A stretch of DNA of 64,000 nt, taken from positions 861,001 to 925,000 of the forward strand of contig NZ_CP121445.1 in NCBI RefSeq assembly GCF_029689925.1, written 5' to 3'. Within the stretch, counting starts at the first letter, position 1. Each line of letters starts with the position of its first letter. The stretch is from Anaerocolumna sp. AGMB13025 (GTDB lineage: Bacteria; Bacillota; Clostridia; Lachnospirales; Lachnospiraceae). Position numbers and translations under genes: made by a program. The notes under the pieces are model-generated. The model was not told the origin of the DNA, did no database searches, and saw nothing but the letters and a program-made list of their open reading frames with translations. Shown here piece by piece: positions 8,316-17,096 of the stretch.

Positions 8316-10073
8316 ATGGGAATAGTAACCGTGAAAGACAATAGCTTTTATATAGAAGGCAGAGAATTCACCATCCTATCGGGAACCATCCATTACTTTC
8401 GGGTTGTGCCGGAGTATTGGGAGGATCGGTTAAAAAAGCTTAAGGCCTGCGGCTTTAATACAGTTGAGACCTATACCTGCTGGAACCTACATGAAAAGAA
8501 TGAGAATGAATTCGATTTTACCGGGATACTTGATATTGAGCGTTATATAAAAACTGCCGCAAAGTTAGGTCTGTACGTTATCTTAAGACCTGGCCCTTAT
8601 ATCTGCGGAGAGTGGGATTTCGGCGGTCTGCCCTGGTGGCTGCTGCGTTATCCAAGGATGAGGCTTCGCTGCTATGACGAGGTGTTCTTAAGTAAGGTAA
8701 GAAGATATTATAAAGAACTTTTTAAAAGAATAAAGCCCCATCTGTCCACCAATGGCGGTAATATCCTTGCGGTACAGATTGAGAATGAATATGGCAGTTA
8801 TGGAGATGACAAACGTTATCTGGAAGCGATTGTGGATATTTACAAGGAAAACGAAGTAGATTGTTTATTGTTTACCTCTGACGGTCCGGGTTATTTTATG
8901 TTAAACGCAGGGTCACTAAAGGATTATCTGGTAACCATTAACTTTGGAAGCAGCCCGGAGGTTAACTTTGCCTTATTACAACGTTATCGTGAGAACCAGC
9001 CGCTTATGTGTACAGAATATTGGAACGGCTGGTTTGACCACTGGTATGAGGAGCACCATACCAGAGAAGATGACGATACCGCCAAGGTATTTGAAGAGAT
9101 GCTTCAACAAAAGGCTTCTGTGAATTTTTATATGTTCCATGGAGGAACTAATTTCGGTTTTACCAACGGAGCCAATTACGATAAAGGAATACAACCTACC
9201 GTAACCAGCTACGATTACAACTGCCCCCTAACCGAATGGGGGGATTTAACACCGAAATATTATGCCATAAAATCAGTAATAGAAACCCACTTTGGAAAAG
9301 CACCTGACATTTTAGTCGGTAACCTGCCCAAAAAAGCATATGGAATGGTTCCATTAACGCAGGCTGCCTCCCTTTTTGAGAATCTGGAGAGCTTATCCCA
9401 GCCGGTAGAAGCCTCCTATGTAATGACCATGGAAGAACTCGGTCAGGACTTTGGATATGTATTATACTCCAGTGTGCTAAAGGGACCCTTTGAAGAGCTG
9501 GAACTAACCATTGACGGACTCCATGACCGGGCAATTATCTACATTAACGGAGAGAAAAAGGGTATTAAAGAACGTACCGGTAAAAGAAACGACACCATAA
9601 AGCTGGAACTAGGCTTTCATGAAGAAGCAAAACTAGATATCCTGGTAGAAAATCTGGGACGCATTAATTATGGTCCCAAAATCAGAGATGAGAAGGGCAT
9701 CCTAAGGGGCGTTAAAATTGGTCCAGTCTATCATTATGGCTGGAAGATGTATCCTCTCCCCTGCAGAGATCTTAGCCCATTAAACTATATCGACACCCCA
9801 GCCCTCAGTGATGCCAAGCCGGTCTTCCTAAGCGGCAGCTTCACAGTAACAGAACCCCTTGATACCTTTGTCCGCCTGGAAGGATTTACAAAAGGCAATG
9901 TATTCATAAACGGTTTTAACCTGGGACGTTACTGGAATGAAGCAGGACCCCAGAAAACCTTATATTTACCAGGACCCTTGTTAAAAACCGGTGAAAATGA
10001 AATAGTAGTCCTTGAACTGGAACACTATAACAAACCCCAGATTCTGCTTACAGACCAACCAAATTTAGGATAA
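8316..10073 (+). CDS. Glycoside hydrolase family 35, beta-galactosidase
   Basis: Cytoplasmic beta-galactosidase of 585 residues. Family hallmarks are RPGPYICGEWDFGGLPWWLL near residues 88-107, the acid/base Glu in QIENEYGSYG (about 158), the nucleophile Glu in CTEYWNGWFDHW (about 233) and MFHGGTNFGFTNGA. C-terminal jelly-roll regions follow (GNVFINGFNLGRYWN). The length equals the usual short bacterial GH35. There is no signal peptide. AACAGGAGG precedes the start, 15 bases after the LacI stop. With GH20 next door, release of galactose and then N-acetylhexosamine from imported oligosaccharides is plausible (inference). The last 300 bases are noticeably richer in C on the coding strand than the rest. 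Confidence 0.95.
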   Translation: MGIVTVKDNSFYIEGREFTILSGTIHYFRVVPEYWEDRLKKLKACGFNTVETYTCWNLHEKNENEFDFTGILDIERYIKTAAKLGLYVILRPGPYICGEWDFGGLPWWLLRYPRMRLRCYDEVFLSKVRRYYKELFKRIKPHLSTNGGNILAVQIENEYGSYGDDKRYLEAIVDIYKENEVDCLLFTSDGPGYFMLNAGSLKDYLVTINFGSSPEVNFALLQRYRENQPLMCTEYWNGWFDHWYEEHHTREDDDTAKVFEEMLQQKASVNFYMFHGGTNFGFTNGANYDKGIQPTVTSYDYNCPLTEWGDLTPKYYAIKSVIETHFGKAPDILVGNLPKKAYGMVPLTQAASLFENLESLSQPVEASYVMTMEELGQDFGYVLYSSVLKGPFEELELTIDGLHDRAIIYINGEKKGIKERTGKRNDTIKLELGFHEEAKLDILVENLGRINYGPKIRDEKGILRGVKIGPVYHYGWKMYPLPCRDLSPLNYIDTPALSDAKPVFLSGSFTVTEPLDTFVRLEGFTKGNVFINGFNLGRYWNEAGPQKTLYLPGPLLKTGENEIVVLELEHYNKPQILLTDQPNLG

Positions 10074-10168
10074 CCTTAAGCCAGGACCAAACCCAGAGCC
10101 TGTAAATCCACGATGAGGACACTGTAAAATAAAAGATAAGATTACCTGTTCATCAAGCGTTGTTGCAA

Positions 10169-10400
10169 GTGAATTTCCGGCAGCAGTCGGACTAGTTTGA
10201 AATATTCTTGCAGGAAAGGAACCCCTATGTCACTAAAACTCCGGAGATTGCTTAAAGCAGGAGGAAAAGAGTAAAACTCGCTGCCGCTCAGACAGTTACT
10301 CTTTCCCTCCTTGGCGCAATTTCCGGAGTTTAAGTGTCATAGGGAACCCTTTCAATGCAAGAATATTTCAAACTAGTCCGGCTGTTGCCTGGTTTTTCAC
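10169..10400. repeat. Giant covarying hairpin, family A copy 1
   Basis: About 230 bases that fold back almost end to end. The outer arm CGGACTAGTTTGAAATATTC pairs with its complement at the right; inner arms include CTCCGGA with TCCGGAG and AAAGAGTAA with TTACTCTTT. The terminal loop, read on the minus strand, is ACTGTCTGAGCGGCAGCGAG, shared with the copies at 37134 and 43041. The unpaired bases are conserved between copies while the arms are not. It lies downstream of the GH35 gene. No transposase or target duplication is seen. Confidence 0.8.
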
Positions 10401-10478
10401 AGACAGAAGGTGTGGTTTTCATTCTCAAAGCGAAGTAAATGTATTTGGATTAGAAGATCAAAAGACCTTTCACAATAA

Positions 10479-10792
10479 GGGCTGTTGCAAACCTCAAAGA
10501 ATAGATTACCTAGGAATAAATAAGGGCTGTTGCAAACCTCAAAGAATAGATTACCTAGGAATAAATAAGGGCTGTTGCAAACCTCAAAGAATAGATTACC
10601 TAGGAATAAATAAGGACTGTTGCAAACCTCAAAGAGTAGATTACCTAGGAATAAATAAGGACTGTTGCAAACCTCAAAGAATAGATTACCTAGGAATAAA
10701 TAAGGACTGTTGCAAACCTCAAAGAGTAGATTACCTGGACATAAATAAGGGGTGTTGCAAACATCGAAGAGTAAATTACCTGGGAGAGAATA
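10479..10792. repeat. Tandem array of a 45-bp unit, about seven copies
   Basis: Units beginning GGGCTGTTGCAAACCTC start at 10479, 10524, 10569, 10614, 10659, 10704 and 10749, exactly 45 bases apart. The first copies are nearly identical and the last is diverged. Two inverted half-units lie at 10904-11000 beyond a palindrome, so the whole block is a large inverted repeat. There are no variable spacers, so it is not a CRISPR array. A minus-strand frame runs through it as a 15-residue repeat but has no ribosome site and is treated as non-coding. Confidence 0.92.
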
Positions 10793-10922
10793 AGGATTAT
10801 ATTTTGAAAAAATTTTGTGGAAAGTATGCGCGAATGGCTGCAAGAAAGAGAATGCAGCCGCTCATTCGCGCGAGCTTGGAACAAAATTTTTTCAAAATAT
10901 AATCCTTATTCTATGCCCAGGT
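10778..10922. repeat. Long palindrome at the centre of the 45-bp array
   Basis: The left arm from 10789 (AATAAGGATTATATTTTG) pairs with the right arm ending at 10910 (CAAAATATAATCCTTATT). An inner stem GCGCGAATG/CATTCGCGC and a tip GCTGCA/TGCAGC follow. Outer CCTGGG (10779-10784) pairs with CCCAGG (10916-10921). Its TATTCTATGCCCA edge recurs in the palindrome at 21705. Confidence 0.8.
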
Positions 10923-11000
10923 TCAATACCCCTAGGTGGTTTGCAACAGCCCTTATTCTATGCCCAGGTTCAATACCGCCCAAGGTTGTAACAGCCCCCA
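10904..11000. repeat. Two inverted repeat units (47-bp spacing)
   Basis: Two copies of CTTATTCTATGCCCAGGTTC (starting near 10905 and 10952) are each followed by a GGTTTGCAACAGCC-like segment, the reverse complement of the 45-bp unit. The second copy is diverged (AAGGTTGTAACAGCC). They form the right flank of the repeat block. Confidence 0.75.
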
Positions 11001-11046
11001 AATTACCCAAAATCAAGAAAAAACCCTGTTTCTTTAAAAATAAGGC

Positions 11047-11075
11047 TCGAAAATAATTGGCCAATATGTTATAAT
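11047..11075 (+). promoter_or_regulatory. Promoter of the membrane protein-cdaA-cdaR operon
   Basis: TCGAAA (11047-11052), 17-bp spacer, perfect TATAAT (11070-11075). The first gene starts 89 bases downstream. Confidence 0.6.
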
Positions 11076-11163
11076 GTATGATAATACTGTGAAAAATACA
11101 ATTATATTAACAGAAGAATGAGAAAAGGGGACAGGGGTTAAGTAATAAATCGGAGGTAGTTTC

Positions 11164-11565
11164 ATGTTAAATAATAAAAAAATCAGAATCATGACCAAGC
11201 TTGCTTTGTTTGAACAAAGAGACGGTAAGGAAGATATCAGAATGGGGAAGTATTATAAGACAGACTATGTCAGACTCCAGCTCCTTAAGACAATTGTAAG
11301 CGTTACAATCGGTTATCTGCTGATTCTGATGCTGATAGGAATGTATAAAGCCGAATATATAATAAGTAATCTGGTTACCTTTAACTTTATCCGTATAGGA
11401 CAATATATCTTGGGATTTTATATTATGTTGATGACAGTATTTATAGCCGGTTCCATTATAGGATATTCGTTAAAATATGATAAGTCCAGGAAAAACCTAT
11501 CAAAATATTATAAATCCCTGAAGAAATTAAGCAGTTTCTATCAGGACGAGAAAGCGAACGGATAG
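11164..11565 (+). CDS. Small membrane protein upstream of cdaA, function unknown
   Basis: Protein of 133 residues. GGAGGTAG lies 6 bases before the ATG. A charged N-terminus of about 40 residues precedes two hydrophobic segments near 43-62 and 80-103; the C-terminal tail is Lys- and Tyr-rich (KYDKSRKNLSKYYKSLKKL). It is unrecognised by name. It is the first gene of a tight unit with the next membrane protein, cdaA and cdaR, so it may take part in membrane-located c-di-AMP control or simply share transcription. No enzymatic motif is seen. Confidence 0.75.
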   Translation: MLNNKKIRIMTKLALFEQRDGKEDIRMGKYYKTDYVRLQLLKTIVSVTIGYLLILMLIGMYKAEYIISNLVTFNFIRIGQYILGFYIMLMTVFIAGSIIGYSLKYDKSRKNLSKYYKSLKKLSSFYQDEKANG

Positions 11566-11582
11566 TTGGGAGGCAAATAATA

Positions 11583-12641
11583 ATGATGACATTTTTAGTA
11601 CTTAGGGCAAGGCTGCGAAATCTGTACCAAAAATATGAAATATATATCGATACCGTTGCAAAGTTTCTGATGGCCCTTGTTGTATTCCAGATTATAAACA
11701 GAGTTCTGAATTATGACCAGCGTTTAAAACAGATTACCATAGTATTTGTATTATCGTTGCTAAGTGCATTTACACCATCTGCCATATTAGTACTGCTGGC
11801 AGCGTTGGTATCCGTAATTCATATATATTATATATCAAAAATTTTATCAGTTATAGTTATAGTGATTATCTTGATTATGTACTGCTTATTCTTAAGGTTT
11901 ACACCGAAATTAGGATATGTGATATTAGCAGTTCCCATTCTGTATTTTTTAAAGGTACCTTATATCATACCTTTATTACTTGGATTGTTTGCAACACCAC
12001 TTTCCATTGTGCCGACAGCCTGCGGAGTTATTATATTTTACTTATTTGGAGTCATACGGGAAGCAGTTACTTTACCGATTAATGTCAGTGTTGAGGACAC
12101 GCTGCAGGTATATACTTATGTCATAGATGGTTTAATCGGTAATAAACAATTATTTATGACCATAGTCATATTTTCCTTAGTTATACTCGTAACATATATT
12201 ATAAGGCGCATGAAATTTGATTATGCCCGTGAAATTGCCGTGGCAGCCGGAGTACTTACCTGCATTTTGGGATTCTTATTCAGTGATTTAAAGCTGGATG
12301 TTTCGGAACAGATTGGTATTATGATACTCGGTACCATAGCTTCCGGCATTCTTGCAGTCATTATACAATTTTTCCACTTGACCCTGGATTATACGGGTGT
12401 GGAGCATGTACAATTTGAAGATGAAGATTATTACTATTATGTAAAGGCAGTGCCTAAAATAAACGTAACGGCGCCCCAGATTAATGTAAAAAGATATAAT
12501 ACACAGAAAAATGCAGGTATACAGCAGGGATTAACCGGAAAGCTTAACAATGATGTATTATCTGATGAAGAAGAGGAATACGAAGAGGACTACGAGGAGT
12601 ACAAAGATTATGGTATCAATGGTAAAGACGATGCGAAATAA
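11583..12641 (+). CDS. Polytopic membrane protein with acidic C-terminal tail, upstream of cdaA
   Basis: Protein of 352 residues with about eight to ten hydrophobic segments between residues 22 and 265. A soluble tail follows that contains a Tyr-rich patch (EDEDYYYYVKAV) and a strongly acidic stretch (SDEEEEYEEDYEEYKDYG). GGGAGG precedes the start; ATG codons at 11583 and 11586 are both possible. No known catalytic motif was recognised. Its fixed position 25 bases before cdaA suggests a partner role in c-di-AMP signalling or envelope homeostasis, but this is inference only. Confidence 0.75.
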   Translation: MMTFLVLRARLRNLYQKYEIYIDTVAKFLMALVVFQIINRVLNYDQRLKQITIVFVLSLLSAFTPSAILVLLAALVSVIHIYYISKILSVIVIVIILIMYCLFLRFTPKLGYVILAVPILYFLKVPYIIPLLLGLFATPLSIVPTACGVIIFYLFGVIREAVTLPINVSVEDTLQVYTYVIDGLIGNKQLFMTIVIFSLVILVTYIIRRMKFDYAREIAVAAGVLTCILGFLFSDLKLDVSEQIGIMILGTIASGILAVIIQFFHLTLDYTGVEHVQFEDEDYYYYVKAVPKINVTAPQINVKRYNTQKNAGIQQGLTGKLNNDVLSDEEEEYEEDYEEYKDYGINGKDDAK

Positions 12642-12666
12642 TACTATATAAAGCAGGTGTGTTATT

Positions 12667-13545
12667 ATGGAGACAATTATTAGTTTTTTTAAAGATTATG
12701 TAGCGTGGCTGTCACTGCCCAAAATAGGATTTACGGATATTTTAGAAATTCTTATCCTTGCATTTGGAATTTATAATGTAATCAATTGGGTAAAACAGAC
12801 AAGGGCCTGGATATTGGTAAAAGGCCTCATTGTGTTACTGGTTTTATGGCTTGTTGCCTCCATCTTGAATTTAAATGTAATTCTTTGGATATTCTTTAAA
12901 AGTATTAATGTAGGACTGATTGCGGTCATCATTGTATTTCAGCCTGAGTTTCGAAAAGCCTTGGAACAGCTTGGGCAGAATAATCTGGTGTCACCGTTCT
13001 TTAATTTTAATGACTCCAAGGACAAAAGCGAGCGGTTTTCCGATCATACGGTTGCCGGTATCGTAAAAGCTGCATTTGAACTGGCGAAGACCAAAACAGG
13101 AGCATTAATTGTCATTGAAAAGGATATTTCTCTCTCTGAATTTGAACAAACCGGTATTGCCATTGATTCCCTCGTCAGCAGTCAATTATTAATTAACATA
13201 TTCGAACATAATACTCCTTTACATGACGGTGCGGTGATTCTTAGAGGAAACCGGATTGTCGCGGCTACCTGTTATTTACCTTTATCGGATAACATGCATC
13301 TGAGCAAGGATCTGGGGACCAGGCATAGAGCCGGTATTGGTGTCAGTGAAGTAAGTGACAGTTTGACGGTTATTGTGTCGGAGGAAACCGGCAAGGTATC
13401 CATAGCTACTGGCGGCACACTGATTCGGAATGTGGACGGGGATTACCTGAGGAATAAAATAACTGCCCTGCAGAATAAAGTAACGGACGTTAAGAAGATC
13501 AAACTATGGAAGGGAAGATTCAAGAATGAAAGAAAGATTGACTAG
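12667..13545 (+). CDS. cdaA: Diadenylate cyclase CdaA
   Basis: Makes cyclic di-AMP from two ATP at the membrane. The protein has 292 residues, with three hydrophobic segments near residues 22-95 and a DAC (DisA_N) domain from about 100 to 265. The active-site motifs DGAVI and RHRAGIG are both intact. Upstream features match CdaA (WILVKGL, VIIVFQPEFRKALEQLG). It overlaps cdaR by 20 bases, the standard Firmicute arrangement in which the YbbR-domain protein controls the cyclase. glmM, which often follows, is not here; an HPr gene is found instead. Confidence 0.97.
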   Translation: METIISFFKDYVAWLSLPKIGFTDILEILILAFGIYNVINWVKQTRAWILVKGLIVLLVLWLVASILNLNVILWIFFKSINVGLIAVIIVFQPEFRKALEQLGQNNLVSPFFNFNDSKDKSERFSDHTVAGIVKAAFELAKTKTGALIVIEKDISLSEFEQTGIAIDSLVSSQLLINIFEHNTPLHDGAVILRGNRIVAATCYLPLSDNMHLSKDLGTRHRAGIGVSEVSDSLTVIVSEETGKVSIATGGTLIRNVDGDYLRNKITALQNKVTDVKKIKLWKGRFKNERKID

Positions 13546-14749
13546 GAATTTAGGTCTTAAAATTCTCTCGCTGCTTGTTGCTGTCCTGGTCTGGGTTGTC
13601 ATCTTAAACGTTGATGATCCTGTGACGACAGATACATTCAACGATATACCTGTTACAAAAATCAATGAAAATGCACTGGCTCATAATAATAAAGTATACG
13701 AAGTCGTATCTGGTGACACAGTGGATGTTAAGGTAAAAGGAAAGCGTTCGATCATAGAATCCTTGAAGAATTCTGATTTTCAGGCAGTTGCCGATTTATC
13801 GGAATTGTCGATTACCAATGCAGTGCCAATTGATGTAACCGTCCCAAAATATGGCGATAATGTAGAAGTCGTTAAAGAGAATTACACCATGCAGGTAAGC
13901 CTGGAGGACCTTGTAGAACAGCAGTTTCGAATTGATGTGGTAACTACTGGTTCCGTACCGGATGGATATTATATCAAGGATAAGACTACTAGCCCTAACA
14001 TTATTAAGGTATCTGGACCAGAGTCTGCAGTGGATAAAATAAAAGAAGTAGTAGTGGAAGTGAATGTAAGCAACGAAAGGGAATCCTTTAAAAAGACTGC
14101 GGTTCCCAAGGTTTATGATAAAAACGGTACTTTAATGGATTCCGGTAATATAACCTTAAATTACGAGGAAGTGGATGCTTCAATAGAGCTATTAAAGACC
14201 AAAACCGTTAACTTGTTTATTGAGGTTAAAGGAACTCCGTATTACGGATATATATATAAAGACCCTAAATTTGAACCTCATCAGGTGGTAATTGCCGGCA
14301 CCCAAGAAGAGCTGGACAAGGTACAATATATCATCGGTGAATATTATATTAATAATCAGAAAGAAGATATTGAAGACAAGGTAAACATTGCAGATTTCAT
14401 CAAGAATGATGTAATACTGATTGATGACAATCAGACCGCTGTAATCAATATAAATATAGAAAAAATGGAAAGCAAAGATGTCAGTCTGAACAACAATGAC
14501 ATTGAGCTTAAGAATATACCGGATGGTTTATCAGCTGAACTAAACAATATTGAACCGATACAGGTGGAGGTTATGGGAGAAGATGAGCAGCTTTTAAATG
14601 TAAGCAAATATAATTTAAAACCATATATCGATTTATCGGACGCGGATATTGGAACCAAGCTGTTCAATATCCAGTTCAGTCCAACGGAGGAGGGAGTTAC
14701 TATCCCAAGTACCAGTGTAAGCGTAACCATAAGCAAAGCTGCAGGATAA
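13526..14749 (+). CDS. cdaR: CdaR-like YbbR-domain regulator of CdaA
   Basis: Protein of 407 residues with an N-terminal membrane anchor (LGLKILSLLVAVLVWVVIL) and an extracytoplasmic part built of about four YbbR repeats of 80-90 residues, each with the pattern VxVxGxxxxIxxI (for example VKVKGKRSIIESL, IKVSGPESAVDKI, VVIAGTQEELDKV, VEVMGEDEQLL). Known CdaR proteins bind CdaA and tune c-di-AMP output. The ATG at 13526 lies inside the end of cdaA, so the two are translationally coupled. Confidence 0.93.
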   Translation: MKERLTRNLGLKILSLLVAVLVWVVILNVDDPVTTDTFNDIPVTKINENALAHNNKVYEVVSGDTVDVKVKGKRSIIESLKNSDFQAVADLSELSITNAVPIDVTVPKYGDNVEVVKENYTMQVSLEDLVEQQFRIDVVTTGSVPDGYYIKDKTTSPNIIKVSGPESAVDKIKEVVVEVNVSNERESFKKTAVPKVYDKNGTLMDSGNITLNYEEVDASIELLKTKTVNLFIEVKGTPYYGYIYKDPKFEPHQVVIAGTQEELDKVQYIIGEYYINNQKEDIEDKVNIADFIKNDVILIDDNQTAVININIEKMESKDVSLNNNDIELKNIPDGLSAELNNIEPIQVEVMGEDEQLLNVSKYNLKPYIDLSDADIGTKLFNIQFSPTEEGVTIPSTSVSVTISKAAG

Positions 14750-14817
14750 TAGCACCGGTAAGACCAGCGGACCGAATACATACAAACAACGAAAGGCGGT
14801 TCATAGGAGGTAGAAAA

Positions 14818-15093
14818 ATGGTTAGTGGTAAAGTAATAGTGAAGAATCCTACCGGATTACATTTACGACCCGCGGGAATACTATGCAAGACAGCCATAGG
14901 ATTTCAGTCCAAGGTAAGTATTCAAATCAAAGATACAACTGCCAATGCCAAAAGTGTTTTAGGCGTATTAGGTGCATGTATAAAAACCGGAGATGAAATA
15001 GAATTAATCTGTGAAGGTACCGATGAAGAAGAGGCGTTGGAAACTCTTTTAAAAGCTGTGGAAACTGGCTTGGGAGAGGATTTGCCGGATTAA
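14818..15093 (+). CDS. ptsH: HPr family phosphocarrier protein
   Basis: Phosphocarrier of the sugar phosphotransferase system, 91 residues (family 85-90). His15 lies in the hallmark GLHLRPAG and is phosphorylated by enzyme I. Ser46 lies in AKSVLGVLG, the site used by HPr kinase in Gram-positive catabolite control. Both residues are present, so this can be a true HPr and not only a Crh-like regulator. The usual SIMGVMSL after Ser46 is changed to SVLGVLGA, so a specialised paralogue is possible. ATAGGAGGT precedes the ATG. It sits 68 bases after cdaR and may be cotranscribed. Confidence 0.92.
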   Translation: MVSGKVIVKNPTGLHLRPAGILCKTAIGFQSKVSIQIKDTTANAKSVLGVLGACIKTGDEIELICEGTDEEEALETLLKAVETGLGEDLPD

Positions 15094-15112
15094 AAGGTCC
15101 TCAAAATATAGG

Positions 15113-15141
15113 TTGTATTAAAATGGTTACAATGATATAAT
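15113..15141 (+). promoter_or_regulatory. Promoter of leuA
   Basis: TTGTAT (15113-15118), 17-bp spacer, TATAAT (15136-15141). It predicts a leader of about 188 bases. That leader is A-rich, with degenerate ATCAGAAATA/AACAGAAAT repeats, and shows no T-box, terminator or Leu-rich leader peptide. Confidence 0.72.
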
Positions 15142-15159
15142 GGAGAACATCGAAGAAGC

Positions 15160-15300
15160 AGAAATATAGGCAAAAATAGATATCAGAAATATAAACAGAG
15201 GTAAATATCAAAATAAATATCAGAAAAATAATCAGAAATGAATATATGAAATAAATAAACAGAAATTTAACAGAAATCAATAAGCACAATTAATAAAAGA
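15160..15300. repeat. Degenerate A-rich repeats in the leuA leader
   Basis: Imperfect runs of (A)ATCAGAAATA, AACAGAAAT and AATAAATATCAG fill the leader. The word AACAGAAATT recurs in the cleaner 17-bp array at 21417-21640. It is purine-rich and probably unstructured. I see no regulatory motif. Confidence 0.5.
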
Positions 15301-15336
15301 AACAATAAGCATAGGAACAAGGATGGGGAAGTAATC

Positions 15337-17004
15337 ATGTTAAATTATACCCGCTATCAAAAAGTACCCGTTGTAGATTTTCCGGAACGGCAATGGCCTA
15401 ATAAACAGATAGAAAAAGCACCGATTTGGTGCAGTGTGGATTTAAGGGATGGTAATCAGGCCTTAATTGAGCCTATGGTTGTAGAAGAAAAGATAGAATA
15501 TTTTACTTTGCTGGTTAAGTTAGGGTTTAAGGAAATTGAAGTTGGATTTCCATCCGCTTCCCAGATAGAATTTGACTTTTTAAGGCAATTGGTGGACAGA
15601 AAGTTAATACCGGACGACGTAGTAGTACAAGTATTGGTACAGTGCCGTGAACATTTATTAAAGAGAACTTTTGAAGCACTAAAAGGTGTAAAAACCGCAA
15701 TCGTCCATATTTATAATTCTACTTCAACCCTGCAAAGGGATGTGGTTTTTGGTATGTCCAGAGAAGAAATCAAACAGATTGCCATAGAGGGCACCAGACT
15801 GGTTAAGGAATATGCGAAAGACTTTCCAGGCAATATTATTTTGGAGTACTCACCGGAAAGTTTTACCGGAACAGAGTTAGACTTTGCTTTGGAGGTTTGC
15901 GAGGCGGTTATGGAGGTTTGGGAACCGACCAGGGATAAGAAGATTATTTTTAATCTTCCGGCAACCGTTGAGATGAATACGCCTAATGTGTACGCAGATC
16001 AGATTGAATGGATGAATACCCATTTTAAGAACAGGGATAGCATTATTCTAAGTGTGCATCCCCATAATGACAGAGGGACCGGTGTTGCCATCAGCGAACT
16101 GGCACTGCTTGCCGGTGCAGACCGAGTGGAAGGCACACTTTTTGGTAATGGTGAAAGAACCGGTAACGTGGATCTCCTGACACTGGCCTATAATATGTTT
16201 TCTCAGGGAATTAATCCGGAATTAGAGATAGATAATATCAATGAAATAATTGAAGTTTATGAGCGCTGCTGTAAAATTCCCGTGCACCTGCGCCATCCAT
16301 ATGCAGGTAAGTTAGTATTTACCGCATTTTCAGGCTCCCATCAGGATGCGATTAATAAGGGAGTCAAAGCGATGAAGGAAAGAAAAAGCAGTATTTGGGC
16401 GGTGCCTTATCTTCCCATTGACCCCGCGGATATCGGCAGAAAATATGAACCCATTGTCCGTATTAACAGCCAGTCCGGCAAGGGCGGTGTAGCCTTTATT
16501 ATGGAAACCTATTTCGGCTTTAAACTTCCTAAGGGTATGCACAAAGAGTTCGCCGACATAATTCAGGGTATTTCTGAAAAAAGCGGTGAAGTGGCTCCGG
16601 ATCAGATTATGCAGGAGTTTAGGCTTCAGTATCTGGATAGAAAAGAGCCGTATCATTTTAGAAAGTCCAGGTTTGAAGATTTATCTGATACAGATTCTGA
16701 CTTTGATACCTTAGCGGTTGTCACCTATACGGATCATGGAACGGAAAAGACTTATGAAGCGACTGGTAACGGTCCCATTGATGCGGTACAAAGAGGGCTT
16801 ATAAAAGAGCTGGGTATTAAAATCAAGGTACTGGATTATTCGGAACATGCTCTGGGCGAAGGCTCCAATGCACAGGCAGCAGCTTATGTGCATTTGCTGG
16901 ATACAGAGTCCGGTAAGGTATCTTTTGGAGTCGGCATAAGTTCCAATATAACAAGAGCTTCCATACGGGCTGTCTTTAGTGCCGTAAACAGATTAATACT
17001 ATAA
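15337..17004 (+). CDS. leuA: 2-isopropylmalate synthase (long form)
   Basis: First step of leucine synthesis: acetyl-CoA plus 2-oxoisovalerate gives 2-isopropylmalate. The protein has 555 residues, typical of the long LeuA form. The barrel carries IWCSVDLRDGNQAL near residue 30 (metal-binding Asp) and the HPHNDRGTG signature near 236; the C-terminal allosteric domain (GNGPIDAVQRGL, GEGSNAQAAAYV) is complete, so leucine feedback inhibition is likely. It is a lone leu gene, with its own promoter at 15113 and a terminator at 17050; leuBCD are not in the window. Confidence 0.97.
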   Translation: MLNYTRYQKVPVVDFPERQWPNKQIEKAPIWCSVDLRDGNQALIEPMVVEEKIEYFTLLVKLGFKEIEVGFPSASQIEFDFLRQLVDRKLIPDDVVVQVLVQCREHLLKRTFEALKGVKTAIVHIYNSTSTLQRDVVFGMSREEIKQIAIEGTRLVKEYAKDFPGNIILEYSPESFTGTELDFALEVCEAVMEVWEPTRDKKIIFNLPATVEMNTPNVYADQIEWMNTHFKNRDSIILSVHPHNDRGTGVAISELALLAGADRVEGTLFGNGERTGNVDLLTLAYNMFSQGINPELEIDNINEIIEVYERCCKIPVHLRHPYAGKLVFTAFSGSHQDAINKGVKAMKERKSSIWAVPYLPIDPADIGRKYEPIVRINSQSGKGGVAFIMETYFGFKLPKGMHKEFADIIQGISEKSGEVAPDQIMQEFRLQYLDRKEPYHFRKSRFEDLSDTDSDFDTLAVVTYTDHGTEKTYEATGNGPIDAVQRGLIKELGIKIKVLDYSEHALGEGSNAQAAAYVHLLDTESGKVSFGVGISSNITRASIRAVFSAVNRLIL

Positions 17005-17049
17005 ATGCATCAACGATAACCCAAGTTATGACCTGAGGCAAAACAAATG

Positions 17050-17096
17050 GAGGATACAACACGAGCAAGTGAAAGAACTTGTTGTGTCCTCTGTTT
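17050..17096 (+). terminator. Terminator of leuA
   Basis: GAGGATACAACA (17050-17061) and AAGT pair with ACTTGTTGTGTCCTC (17077-17091) with small internal loops, followed by TGTTTT. Confidence 0.75.

Noticed and set aside
10479..10792. Possible CRISPR array
   Set aside because: Units are contiguous 45-bp repeats with no unique spacers and no cas genes nearby.
10397..10843. Minus-strand frame of 148 residues made of 15-residue repeats
   Set aside because: It is the translation of the 45-bp array, has no ribosome site, and one end lies in a palindrome.
15142..15336. T-box or leader-peptide attenuation for leuA
   Set aside because: No T-box consensus, no terminator pair and no Leu-rich peptide in the leader.
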